NCBI GenBank assembly: GCA_013390745.1
Contig: JACASX010000008.1
Coordinates: 1 to 52,529, forward strand
Origin: Marine Group I thaumarchaeote
Lineage (GTDB): Archaea; Thermoproteota; Nitrososphaeria; Nitrososphaerales; Nitrosopumilaceae
DNA: 52,529 nt
Reading direction: 5' to 3'
In this document: one piece after another, positions 33,480-41,130 of the stretch
Layout: each line of letters opens with the position of its first letter
Numbering within the stretch: position 1 is the stretch's first letter
Made by a program: the position numbers and the translations under genes
The notes under the pieces: model-generated
Database searches by the model: none
Told to the model about the DNA's origin: nothing
The model's input: only the letters and a program-made list of their open reading frames with translations

Positions 33480-34589
33480 TTACTTGTGAAACATTTTCCC
33501 AAATCCGAATTTATTTCCAGAATTCTTTTTAGCTGATTTTTTTATGTTTTCCCTGTCGTCAATGTAGTCATATGTGATATCTTTCCCGCCAAGGCTGATC
33601 AGCTTGTCCCGCTTCAGGTCACGAATCTTGATTTTTTTGCCATTCTCAAGGTTTACAACAGAATCATCGCTTATGTCAAAGCCAGAACCCTGATCATAAA
33701 ATCTAATCTTGCCGCCCTTCTTTAGAAAGAACTCAACATCGTAGGTCACCTTTGTTCCATAGACTAGAATATTTTTTCCTGTGACCTTGATGTTATCCAC
33801 CAGATTAAGAGTGATAATCGTATCCGCATCAAGCTTGACGGTGTCTCGTACATCTCCTGTTACTATTTTGCCATTTGGTGCACTGAGCTCAGAAAAATGT
33901 TCCCTGATAGTGGTCATTCCAACCCTTCCCTGTGGATCCTCAACACGCTGCCTTTTGCCCCTGACACTGCCAACTTCCATGTCACCATTATCCACGGTAA
34001 TTTTTGCGCCGCCATCAATGTCATACTTGTTTCGTATAGAATCGATCATCCGAAAATTTCCCTTTGTAATGCGTATGCGAGTCTTGTGTTTTTCATACGG
34101 ACTGATGTACGGATTTGTTACACTGCCCCACATCATTACGGGATTATCATATGTGAAATTGCCAGCCCAAAACTTTCCTTTGATTATAAGTGTCTGGGTT
34201 ATTTTTCTTTCAAACTCCATTTGACCCAATTCTTTCGAGCCAAACAAGCGCTGACCAACAGCTCCGGCACGGTTAAGAGCCGCAGCCCATTCTTGGGCAG
34301 TTTTCATTTCACGTGAAATATCCTGAGACAATAGAAGATTTTTTCTGCGCTGATCAGCATCGGAATCACCAGAATAGAATTTAGCCTTCTCCTTTTTTTC
34401 AACAATGCTATCAGGGTATTTTTTACCAATCCGTAAATCCTCATATGCTCGCTGAATTCTTTTGAACTGCTCATCGTCACCACCCCTGTCTGAATGAAGC
34501 TTGAGAACCAAATTTCGATAAGCCTTACGTATATCCTTTTTAGATGCCCCAGATTGTATCTTTAAAATATCGTAATTGCTTTCTGCCAT
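33480..34589 (-). CDS. J-domain protein with altered HPD motif and a novel C-terminal domain
   Basis: Residues 4-60 form a J domain (NYDILKIQSGASKKDIRKAY, then RNLVLKLHSDRGGDDEQF and AYEDLRIG), but the invariant HPD is HSD (residues 32-34), which would be expected to weaken stimulation of Hsp70. The rest (about 300 residues) has no Cys-rich zinc domain of DnaJ type. It is a beta-rich region with repeated short strands (KITVDNGDMEVGSVRG, IVTGDVRDTVKLDADTII) and a Lys-rich end. The function of the large domain is unknown. It is divergent from the Dps-like gene. Confidence 0.75.
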   Translation of the reverse strand: MAESNYDILKIQSGASKKDIRKAYRNLVLKLHSDRGGDDEQFKRIQRAYEDLRIGKKYPDSIVEKKEKAKFYSGDSDADQRRKNLLLSQDISREMKTAQEWAAALNRAGAVGQRLFGSKELGQMEFERKITQTLIIKGKFWAGNFTYDNPVMMWGSVTNPYISPYEKHKTRIRITKGNFRMIDSIRNKYDIDGGAKITVDNGDMEVGSVRGKRQRVEDPQGRVGMTTIREHFSELSAPNGKIVTGDVRDTVKLDADTIITLNLVDNIKVTGKNILVYGTKVTYDVEFFLKKGGKIRFYDQGSGFDISDDSVVNLENGKKIKIRDLKRDKLISLGGKDITYDYIDDRENIKKSAKKNSGNKFGFGKMFHK

Positions 34590-34596
34590 CCCATAC

Positions 34597-34620
34597 CTTT
34601 TATTGTTTAGAAATTTAAAT
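34597..34620. promoter_or_regulatory. Divergent leaderless promoters of the J-domain and Dps-like genes
   Basis: In the 38-nt gap, cttttatt (centre about 34602) is 26 nt before ATG 34628, and the AT-rich aaatttaaat (centre about 34616, read on the minus strand) is 26 nt before ATG 34589. Both fit leaderless start spacing. Confidence 0.5.
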
Positions 34621-34627
34621 TATCTTC

Positions 34628-35209
34628 ATGGTTATGGGAAGAGACCCTAATGTAGTTGGCATCGAAGTTCTGAAGAAAAATGGAATTGATGTTGATAAAC
34701 TCATCAAGGAATTAGTAACCAATGCATCTGTTGAATTTACAGCATATTACTACTTCACATTACTGCGGGCAAATTGCACTGGCATGGAAGGTGAAGGAAT
34801 CAAGGGTGTGATTGAGGACGCAAGGCTTGAAGATCTAAGCCACTTTGAATCATGTATTGAAAGAATCTATCAGCTTGGTGGCTCTCTGCCAAAAGATGCC
34901 ACTGATTTCATCAAGATGTCGGGCTGTGAGTTTCTTCAACTGCCTCCAAACCCAACTGACATAAAAGCAATTTTAGAAAAATGTCTAAAGGCAGAGCAGG
35001 GCGCGATTGTTAACTGGGACAGGGTATGCCAAATGACAAGTGGAAAAGATCCGGTCACATTTGACATTGCAAAGGACATACTTGCCGAAGAAATTGAACA
35101 TGAATCATGGTTCCTAGAGCTCTTGTATGCAAGACCGTCTGGTCACATGAGAAGAAAATATTCTGGAGAAAGACCACACACACAAAAACATTCTAGAGCA
35201 CTTGGTTAG
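34628..35209 (+). CDS. Dps-like ferritin (DPSL)
   Basis: The 193-residue four-helix protein has the ferroxidase-type acidic and His residues: VTNASVEFTAYYYFTLLRAN, EDARLEDLSHFESCIERIY, AEQGAIVNWDRVCQ and ILAEEIEHESWFLELL. It fits the archaeal Dps-like (DPSL) group, which carries a bacterioferritin-like di-iron site and two conserved Cys; Cys residues here occur at about 51, 78, 98 and 116. It oxidises and stores iron and protects against peroxide. The neighbouring peroxiredoxin fits an oxidative-stress theme. A second in-frame ATG (34634) is possible. Confidence 0.85.
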   Translation: MVMGRDPNVVGIEVLKKNGIDVDKLIKELVTNASVEFTAYYYFTLLRANCTGMEGEGIKGVIEDARLEDLSHFESCIERIYQLGGSLPKDATDFIKMSGCEFLQLPPNPTDIKAILEKCLKAEQGAIVNWDRVCQMTSGKDPVTFDIAKDILAEEIEHESWFLELLYARPSGHMRRKYSGERPHTQKHSRALG

Positions 35210-35226
35210 GTATAGAATTAATACAA

Positions 35227-35685
35227 CTAATCTAATTTTTTTAAAGATTCAACAATTTGCTTTCCGTGATTTTTCACATCTATGTCTCGGAAAATATTTT
35301 TAATCATTCCATTTTTATCGATGATGAAAGTTGCACGCTTTGCCATCCCTGCAATATTAATGCCTGAATATTTCTTACAGGTGACCTTCTGAGTATCGCT
35401 AAGATGCAAGTACGGAATGCTATACTCCTCAACAAACTTTTTCTGCGATTCTACCGTATCGATGGAAATTGCGAACATCTTTGAATCAGTTGATAAGATC
35501 TCATCATACACAGAAATCACGCTCTTTGCCATCTCGAATACCTTTTTGGATGGACATGCAAAGAGATGATTTTTTGGATAAAAACATAGGACTACATTAT
35601 TTTTTCCGGCAAATGATTTCAGACTTATTTTTGTACCATCATTTGCTTCTAACTCAAAATCCGATGCAGAATCTCCTACTTCCAT
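35227..35685 (-). CDS. Peroxiredoxin (Bcp/AhpC-TSA family)
   Basis: The protein from ATG 35685 is 152 residues: MEVGDSASDFELEANDGTK, the thioredoxin-fold strand VVLCFYPKNHLFACPSKK with the peroxidatic Cys, and KRATFIIDKNGMIKNIF. It reduces peroxides with thioredoxin-type donors. The surrounding loop NHLFAC differs from the usual DxTPGCT of Bcp, so the exact subclass is uncertain. An upstream frame extension has no support. It lies 4 nt after the VOC gene stop and is probably in that operon. Confidence 0.85.
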   Translation of the reverse strand: MEVGDSASDFELEANDGTKISLKSFAGKNNVVLCFYPKNHLFACPSKKVFEMAKSVISVYDEILSTDSKMFAISIDTVESQKKFVEEYSIPYLHLSDTQKVTCKKYSGINIAGMAKRATFIIDKNGMIKNIFRDIDVKNHGKQIVESLKKLD

Positions 35686-35689
35686 ATCA

Positions 35690-36070
35690 TTAATCTCCAA
35701 TTGGTGTTGCAAATGACATCTTATAACCATCAGGATCTAGTGCATGAAAAAATCGCTCTCCCCAGGTTGCGTCCTGTGGTTTGGATTCCAACTTGCCTAA
35801 TCCTGAAATTGTTTCATCGTTTTCCATATAAGCAAAAAGCTCATCAACATCATCAACGTAAAAAATAATTCTGCCGGAACCTGTTGAATGTTTTTCATTT
35901 AGTTTCAGATTAAGGTATGACTTTGCTGCATCCTCTATCAGAAATGACGTAAATTGGCTGTCAGGACCTCCATAAACCATCTTAAAGTTTGGAATTTTGG
36001 AATAAAAATCGACTGACTTTTTCATGTCAGAGATTGGTAACGTAACCGCGGAAATTTTTGTTACTTTCAT
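35690..36070 (-). CDS. VOC-fold (glyoxalase/bleomycin-resistance/dioxygenase) protein
   Basis: The 126-residue protein has the paired beta-alpha-beta-beta-beta units of the VOC fold: ISAVTLPISDMKKSVDFYSKI, SYLNLKLNE, GRIIFYVDDVDELFAYM, RFFHALDPDGYKMSF. Metal-binding residues appear at the C-terminal strand. Substrate unknown. Its promoter is the shared block at 36094-36133. The peroxiredoxin gene follows, so the operon may handle reactive small molecules and peroxides. Confidence 0.8.
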   Translation of the reverse strand: MKVTKISAVTLPISDMKKSVDFYSKIPNFKMVYGGPDSQFTSFLIEDAAKSYLNLKLNEKHSTGSGRIIFYVDDVDELFAYMENDETISGLGKLESKPQDATWGERFFHALDPDGYKMSFATPIGD

Positions 36071-36093
36071 ACTGTTTTATGTTCCAGCACATG

Positions 36094-36133
36094 TAAAAAT
36101 GGATCCGAAGGGACGTCTATCTAGTCAGATTCA
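36094..36133 (-). promoter_or_regulatory. Promoter of the VOC-peroxiredoxin operon with two shared elements
   Basis: On the minus strand the TATA-like ccattttta (centre about 36098) is 27 nt before ATG 36070. The block 36094-36121 matches 37040-37067 at 25 of 28 positions: taaaaatggatccgaag, a variable 4 nt, then gtctatc (plus strand). Adjoining it, 36116-36133 matches the 2819-2836 operator candidate at 17 of 18. Confidence 0.5.
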
Positions 36134-36151
36134 CTTTTTGGTTCCATTAGA

Positions 36152-37006
36152 CTAACTTCTCGCAGTCAGCAGTAAAATTTCCCAGGGAAAGTCAATCTTT
36201 CCGTTTTTCTTTGTATATTGTAACGTGTTGTCTTTCACCATCTCCTGAAGGTTTGCCTTTTGAAATTTGTTTAACGTGTTGAATTTTTCTTTTAATGGCT
36301 TTGATAGATATTTTTTGTAGTTATTCCAATAGTCTGAAAACGTTCCTGGACTATATCGGAATAGCAGTTTTTTTACAACAACTCTGTCATATCCCGCCTT
36401 TACAAACACATCCTTGAAGGTGTCTTTGGTTCCAAATCGATCCATGTCTGGATATTTTGGAAGATAGTCTGGGATTAGATTCCTTGCTGGCTTTAGTATG
36501 CTGTCAAAGTAAGGAACGTTATGCTTGCCATGAACACTCATTGCAATGATGCCATTCTTTTTCAGAAATTTTTTCATGTTTTTCAGTACCTTTTGTGCAT
36601 TGGGAAAGAAAAAAAGAGCATACTGACACGTGATTGTGTCAAACTTTGTGTCAAACTGGATTGTTTCAGCATCGCCAAGAATGAAATGTATGTTTTGTTT
36701 CTTTCCTACCCACTTTCTTGCAATGTCTAGTGCAGACTTTGAGCTGTCAACACCGTAAACCTGACCCCTTCCAACCCTGGTTAAAATTTTCTTTGTAACA
36801 AGACCCGTACCACATGCCAGATCCAGTACTGTATATCCAGATTTTATTCTTGCAGATTTTATCAGATCATTTGTTACACTAAAAGGACCAATCTCATTTT
36901 TTGCCCATCGGTTGTGGTAAAATGGTGCAACCTCGTTCCAAATGTTAATTATTCTTTGCTTGTACTTTGTTGCTTTTGATTTCATTTTTCTTAAGTACCA
37001 TTGCAT
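36152..37006 (-). CDS. Class I SAM-dependent methyltransferase
   Basis: The 284-residue protein contains YTVLDLACGTGLVTKKILT (SAM motif I), QVYGVDSSKSALDIA, HFILGDAETIQFDTKFDTIT and a FFFPNAQKVLKNMKKFLKK post-motif region. The strongly basic N-terminus (KMKSKATKYKQRI) could begin at ATG 37006 or ATG 36985. The target is not readable. It has its own promoter block that matches the upstream VOC promoter. Confidence 0.8.
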   Translation of the reverse strand: MQWYLRKMKSKATKYKQRIINIWNEVAPFYHNRWAKNEIGPFSVTNDLIKSARIKSGYTVLDLACGTGLVTKKILTRVGRGQVYGVDSSKSALDIARKWVGKKQNIHFILGDAETIQFDTKFDTITCQYALFFFPNAQKVLKNMKKFLKKNGIIAMSVHGKHNVPYFDSILKPARNLIPDYLPKYPDMDRFGTKDTFKDVFVKAGYDRVVVKKLLFRYSPGTFSDYWNNYKKYLSKPLKEKFNTLNKFQKANLQEMVKDNTLQYTKKNGKIDFPWEILLLTARS

Positions 37007-37039
37007 TTCATGTGTATTCTAACCATTGAAAGTATGTAC

Positions 37040-37067
37040 TAAAAATGGATCCGAAGAGTTGTCTATC
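37040..37067 (-). promoter_or_regulatory. Promoter block of the methyltransferase gene (copy of the VOC promoter)
   Basis: This 28-nt stretch repeats the 36094-36121 block (25 of 28 identical). The TATA-like cattttta in it is about 36 nt before ATG 37006, a little further than the VOC case (27 nt), so transcription may leave a roughly 10-nt leader. Repeated heptamer gatagac (minus strand) flanks it. Confidence 0.45.
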
Positions 37068-37165
37068 ATGATGGTTGAGAGAAAGGTTTATGATTGTCTT
37101 TGAGTACTATTAGTGAATTTTTCTTTATACTACCTATAGAAAAGCAATGTATTCCATACTGTTCA

Positions 37166-37273
37166 ATGGTAAAAAGAACAAAAGCTCAACGTAGTGCTTC
37201 AGCAAAAAAAGGTGTTCTCACTAGAAAAAGAAACGCAGCAAAAAAAGGTTCTAAAAGTAAAAAGAAACGTTAG
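37166..37273 (+). CDS. Tiny, highly basic protein (35 aa)
   Basis: The ATG at 37166 opens MVKRTKAQRSASAKKG followed by VLTRKRNAAKKGSKSKKKR, with 16 of 35 residues Lys or Arg and no acidic residue. It resembles the basic tail of ribosomal or DNA-binding proteins. TATA-like ctttatac (about 37124-37131) is 35-42 nt upstream. It lies between the methyltransferase and tRNA-Val. A nucleic-acid-binding role is inference. Confidence 0.6.
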   Translation: MVKRTKAQRSASAKKGVLTRKRNAAKKGSKSKKKR

Positions 37274-37318
37274 AATCAATTTTCCTTTTTTCAAACAAAC
37301 TTCGCATTATAACGTGTA

Positions 37319-37393
37319 TGGATCCGAAGGGATTTGAACCCTTGACCTCCGCAGTGTGAGTGCGGCATCCAAACCAAGCTAGACGACGGATCC
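37319..37393 (-). tRNA. tRNA-Val (anticodon CAC)
   Basis: The minus strand folds as a full cloverleaf. The acceptor stem is GGATCCG paired with CGGATCC plus discriminator A. The D arm is around GTCTAGCTTGG, the anticodon stem is CCGCA/TGCGG with loop CTCACAC (anticodon CAC, reading GUG), and the T arm is AAGGGTTCAAATCCCTT. CCA is not encoded and no intron is seen. Its 3' end shares 15 nt with the promoter block at 36099-36113. Confidence 0.95.
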
Positions 37394-37474
37394 AAATTTT
37401 GTTCGCAAATACATTATTTAGGCGTTAGAAAATGTTGTGAAAATATATAGAAACTATTCAGGTTTACAAATTGT

Positions 37475-37732
37475 ATGGGAAGCAAATGTGAGCACTTTAC
37501 ACAAGCAAACGACCAAATCTCTCCGAATACAAAGGAATGCGAAGAATGTGAAAAGGAAAAAACCCCTTGGGTTGCATTGCGAATGTGTCTAACATGTGGT
37601 CACGTTGGTTGCTGTGATTCATCAGTAGGATTGCATGCAACAAAACATTTCAAAGAGACAGGACATCCTGTTATGGTTGCAATCCCATCAAAGTCATGGA
37701 AATGGTGCTATGTTCATGAGGAATATTATTGA
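37475..37732 (+). CDS. Small UBP-type zinc-finger protein
   Basis: The 85-residue protein is nearly just one UBP (ubiquitin C-terminus binding) zinc finger: Cys-5 and His-7, a CEEC pair at about 22-25, RMCLTCGHVGCC, and His-54, His-58 and His-64 in LHATKHFKETGHPVM. Eukaryotic members grip the free diglycine tail of ubiquitin; archaea have ubiquitin-like proteins with such tails. Only 6 nt separate its stop from the M3 peptidase start, indicating co-transcription. Confidence 0.85.
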   Translation: MGSKCEHFTQANDQISPNTKECEECEKEKTPWVALRMCLTCGHVGCCDSSVGLHATKHFKETGHPVMVAIPSKSWKWCYVHEEYY

Positions 37733-37738
37733 TCTGTT

Positions 37739-39511
37739 ATGGTAAGACATGAACTTGGAAAATGGAATCTTAATGAACTTGCTAAAAACCCGAATAGGGC
37801 AATTATTGATAAAAAGCTTGCAAGTATAGAATCTGATTCAAAAAGATTTGAGAAGATCAAAAAATCACTAAATCCAAAAGTTTCATCGGGAAAATTTCTC
37901 AAATTATTACATGATGTAGAAAATATCGTGGAAAAATCAAGCGTTATAGGCGGTTATGCATCATTGCGCTACTCGGAAAATACACAATCGGATGAGGCAA
38001 CTGCGTTGCTCACACGCATTAGTAAATTTGGTTCTGATATTGAAAACCGATTGCTGTTCTTTGATCTATGGTGGAAAAGACAGGTTGATGAGAAGAACGC
38101 TAAACGGTTGATAAAATCTGCTGGTCAGTTTTCTGAATACCTAAGATTCAAAAGATTGCTAGCAAAGTATTCGCTAAGCGAGCCGGAAGAAAAGATAATC
38201 AACACACTTGATGTAACTGGTGCTTCCGCACTTGTAAAGCTGTATGATAAGATCACTAATGCTTATGTTTACGCTGTTACTGTGGATGGCAAAAAAAGAA
38301 TAATGAACAGGGAGCAGCTTACAACGCTTGTTCGAAGTAAAAAGGCAAAGACCAGAGAAGCGGCATACAAATCACTATTTTCAAAATATGGTGAAAACAA
38401 GGGAGTTACTGGAGAAATTTATCAAAATATTGTACTAAATTGGAGGGATGAGGGAATTGAAATGCGTGGATTTTCTTCCCCAATAATGATAAGAAATATT
38501 TCCAATAACATTGACAACGAGACAATAAAGACACTGCTTAATGTTTGCAAGAAAAATTCCAAAATTTTTCAAAAGTACTTTTTACAAAAAGCGAAACTGC
38601 TTGGCATGAGAAAACTGAGACGGTACGATCTTTATGCTCCAAGTAAATCAAAAATAAAAGAAAAAAATTACTCCTATGATAAATCTGTAAAACTAGTCTT
38701 AGAATCACTAGCAAAATTCAGCCCTGTTTTATCAGGTTACGCTAACAACGTGTTTAAGAAAAAACATGTTGATTCGATTATCCGTTCTGGCAAAACTGTT
38801 GGGGCTTTTTGCAGTACACCCTCTCCAAAAATAACTCCATATGTCTTAGTAAATTTTACAGGAAAGTCGCGTGACGTATTTACGCTTGCACATGAGATTG
38901 GTCATGCCATTCATAGTATATCGGCATCAGGCAAATCAATATTGGTGTCAGATGCCTCATTACCATTAGCTGAGACTGCTTCTACATTTTCTGAGATGCT
39001 GTTGTATGATAAATTATCCGAAACTGTGACTAAAAATGAAAAAAAGATCATGCTATCGGAGAAAATAGATGACTTTTATGCAACTATAGGAAGGCAGTCT
39101 TTTTTTACGTTGTTTGAAATTGAAGCCCATAAGCAGATTGCTAATAGTACAACCGTAAACGAAATATCAAGAACATATCTCCGGAATCTCAATGAACAAT
39201 TTGGAAATTCGGTAAAAGTTTCTGATGATTTTGGAATTGAATGGAGTTGTATCCCGCACTTTCACCATGCACCGTTTTATTGCTATGCATATGCCTTTGG
39301 AAATCTATTAGCACTTTCACTATTTCAGAGATATAAAAAAGAGGGAAAAAGCTTCGCTCCAACATACATTGAAATTTTATCAGCTGGAGGCACAAAAAAG
39401 ACAGAAAAATTGCTTTGTGAATCAGGCATAGATATTACCAAACCAAAATTCTGGCAGGATGGTTTTGATTACATTCAGGATCAGGTTAAGGAATTATCTA
39501 AACTAAGTTAG
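37739..39511 (+). CDS. pepF: M3-family oligoendopeptidase (PepF type)
   Basis: The 590-residue metalloprotease has the M3 active site FTLAHEIGHAIHSI (HEIGH at about 384-388) and a downstream TASTFSEMLLYDKL segment with the third ligand Glu. It has no signal peptide, so it is probably cytosolic and trims peptides of about 7-17 residues. The N-terminal helical region matches the PepF type. It is directly behind the UBP zinc-finger gene. Confidence 0.88.
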   Translation: MVRHELGKWNLNELAKNPNRAIIDKKLASIESDSKRFEKIKKSLNPKVSSGKFLKLLHDVENIVEKSSVIGGYASLRYSENTQSDEATALLTRISKFGSDIENRLLFFDLWWKRQVDEKNAKRLIKSAGQFSEYLRFKRLLAKYSLSEPEEKIINTLDVTGASALVKLYDKITNAYVYAVTVDGKKRIMNREQLTTLVRSKKAKTREAAYKSLFSKYGENKGVTGEIYQNIVLNWRDEGIEMRGFSSPIMIRNISNNIDNETIKTLLNVCKKNSKIFQKYFLQKAKLLGMRKLRRYDLYAPSKSKIKEKNYSYDKSVKLVLESLAKFSPVLSGYANNVFKKKHVDSIIRSGKTVGAFCSTPSPKITPYVLVNFTGKSRDVFTLAHEIGHAIHSISASGKSILVSDASLPLAETASTFSEMLLYDKLSETVTKNEKKIMLSEKIDDFYATIGRQSFFTLFEIEAHKQIANSTTVNEISRTYLRNLNEQFGNSVKVSDDFGIEWSCIPHFHHAPFYCYAYAFGNLLALSLFQRYKKEGKSFAPTYIEILSAGGTKKTEKLLCESGIDITKPKFWQDGFDYIQDQVKELSKLS

Positions 39512-39582
39512 TAGATCAAAACTAGAATTATGGATATGAAAACTAAGTAAGATTAATAGATTGATATTAAAATGAGCTAAAT

Positions 39583-41130
39583 ATGTTTAAGTTTTTAATA
39601 TTCCTGATACTTTTAGCTGGTTCTTCTCTTTTTGTAACGGAAGTATTTTCATTGGAGATAGAGTTACAGAAGGAAAGTGATAGGATCATTGAATCAAAGG
39701 GGTGGTTAACGCTTGAAGAACACTCTTTGAGAGAACACTTACAAATAATAATTGATCAAAGAGAATTCCAAAATAGAATATCTGTTGGCTTGATGAGTAA
39801 AAACCCAGATGATATTAAATTACCTGATAATATGGAGGCTATTAGTTCTAATCCAAAGATATTTTCTATGGTAGTTACCAATGAATTTGCCTGTGCTCCT
39901 ACTAAAATCGATAAAGCCTGTGTCATTATAGAAGTTGAGAGAGAGGGATTGGGAAATAATCTAGATGAAATGAAGAATGTTGCACGTGAAATTGCCGACA
40001 AAATTGTTGCTGACGGTGTTATTGTTTTTACTACTGAATTTTATTCGACGACTTTTCAAGCAAAAAGTGGTCTTAGTGTAGATGAAGCAAAAAGATTAGG
40101 TGAAAAGGGTTCAGTTGCTAAAGTAGTATATACAATACATAAACAACCAACGAACGAATTGTTTACTGCATTGTCCACTATGCTTCTTAGTAATGACATT
40201 AGAACTTCGGGAGGATTTTATGATATCGCAGAAAAACTTTCAGCGAACTATTTTTCTGAATTTACTGTAACAATTATGCCACTCGAGAACGAGATGTTAC
40301 GTCAATTACATATTTCGTTGCTTTGTTCAAATGAAATACGAGAATTGGTAAACTGTGATCGGTTGTATGATGAATTAACTTCTGGTGACGAAGGAAAAAT
40401 AGATGAACAAATTGCACGTGGTGATATAAGTCCGCTTGATATTATGCAAGTTGAAAATATCAGCCGCTCTAAAATATTTTCAGATGAATTTTTACCTCTA
40501 AATTCAGTCATACAGGTATTGATACTTTCTGAAGAAGATTTACAGGTTAAGAGTGTTAATTCTAATGTAATAGAAAATTTGCAACACCTTGGTGATATAC
40601 AAGAGAGTGGTTGGTTCTTTATATCAAAGGCAGGTCAAAAAATTGATGCGAGATATATTTTTGGGCAAGAATCCTCAGTTAGCAAAAATGATTTAGTTTT
40701 TTCGATTGGGCCTAACTATGGGAATGATATTGAGATAAAAGAGGTTGAAGGTGGTAATGGCGGTGGTTGCCTCATCGCAACCGCAGCATTTGGTTCTGAG
40801 TTATCTCCACAAGTCCAATTCCTAAGGGAGATTCGTGACAATACTGTACTACAAACTGAATCTGGTACTTCATTCATGACTATATTCAGTCAGTTCTACT
40901 ATTCGTTCAGTCCAGCAATAGCTGATTATGAAAGGGAAAACCTAGTATTCAAGGAAACTGTAAAGCTAATGCTGACTCCTCTATTGACATCGCTGACATT
41001 ATTGCATTATGCTGACATTGATTCTGAATCTGAGATGCTTGGATATGGAATCGGTGTCATATTGCTAAACATTGGAATGTACTTTGTTGCGCCAGCTGTT
41101 CTGATAATGACGGTTAGGAAAAGAATTTAG
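39583..41130 (+). CDS. Exported membrane-anchored protein with CFI-box C-terminal domain
   Basis: The 515-residue protein has a signal peptide (FKFLIFLILLAGSSLFVTEVFS), a large extracellular part with no recognised domain (residues 25-390) and a C-terminal domain starting GGGCLIATAAFGSELSPQ near residue 394. This matches the CFI-box-CTERM group, where CFIATAAYG-like motifs precede a helical region. The last 100 residues include hydrophobic segments (IGVILLNIGMYFVAPAVLI) that anchor the protein. The domain is believed to be a sorting or membrane module. Function of the large N-terminal part unknown. Confidence 0.72.
   Translation: MFKFLIFLILLAGSSLFVTEVFSLEIELQKESDRIIESKGWLTLEEHSLREHLQIIIDQREFQNRISVGLMSKNPDDIKLPDNMEAISSNPKIFSMVVTNEFACAPTKIDKACVIIEVEREGLGNNLDEMKNVAREIADKIVADGVIVFTTEFYSTTFQAKSGLSVDEAKRLGEKGSVAKVVYTIHKQPTNELFTALSTMLLSNDIRTSGGFYDIAEKLSANYFSEFTVTIMPLENEMLRQLHISLLCSNEIRELVNCDRLYDELTSGDEGKIDEQIARGDISPLDIMQVENISRSKIFSDEFLPLNSVIQVLILSEEDLQVKSVNSNVIENLQHLGDIQESGWFFISKAGQKIDARYIFGQESSVSKNDLVFSIGPNYGNDIEIKEVEGGNGGGCLIATAAFGSELSPQVQFLREIRDNTVLQTESGTSFMTIFSQFYYSFSPAIADYERENLVFKETVKLMLTPLLTSLTLLHYADIDSESEMLGYGIGVILLNIGMYFVAPAVLIMTVRKRI

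Noticed and set aside
37319-37393. Plus-strand coding or promoter in the tRNA-Val region
   Set aside because: The minus-strand cloverleaf is complete, which accounts for the sequence.
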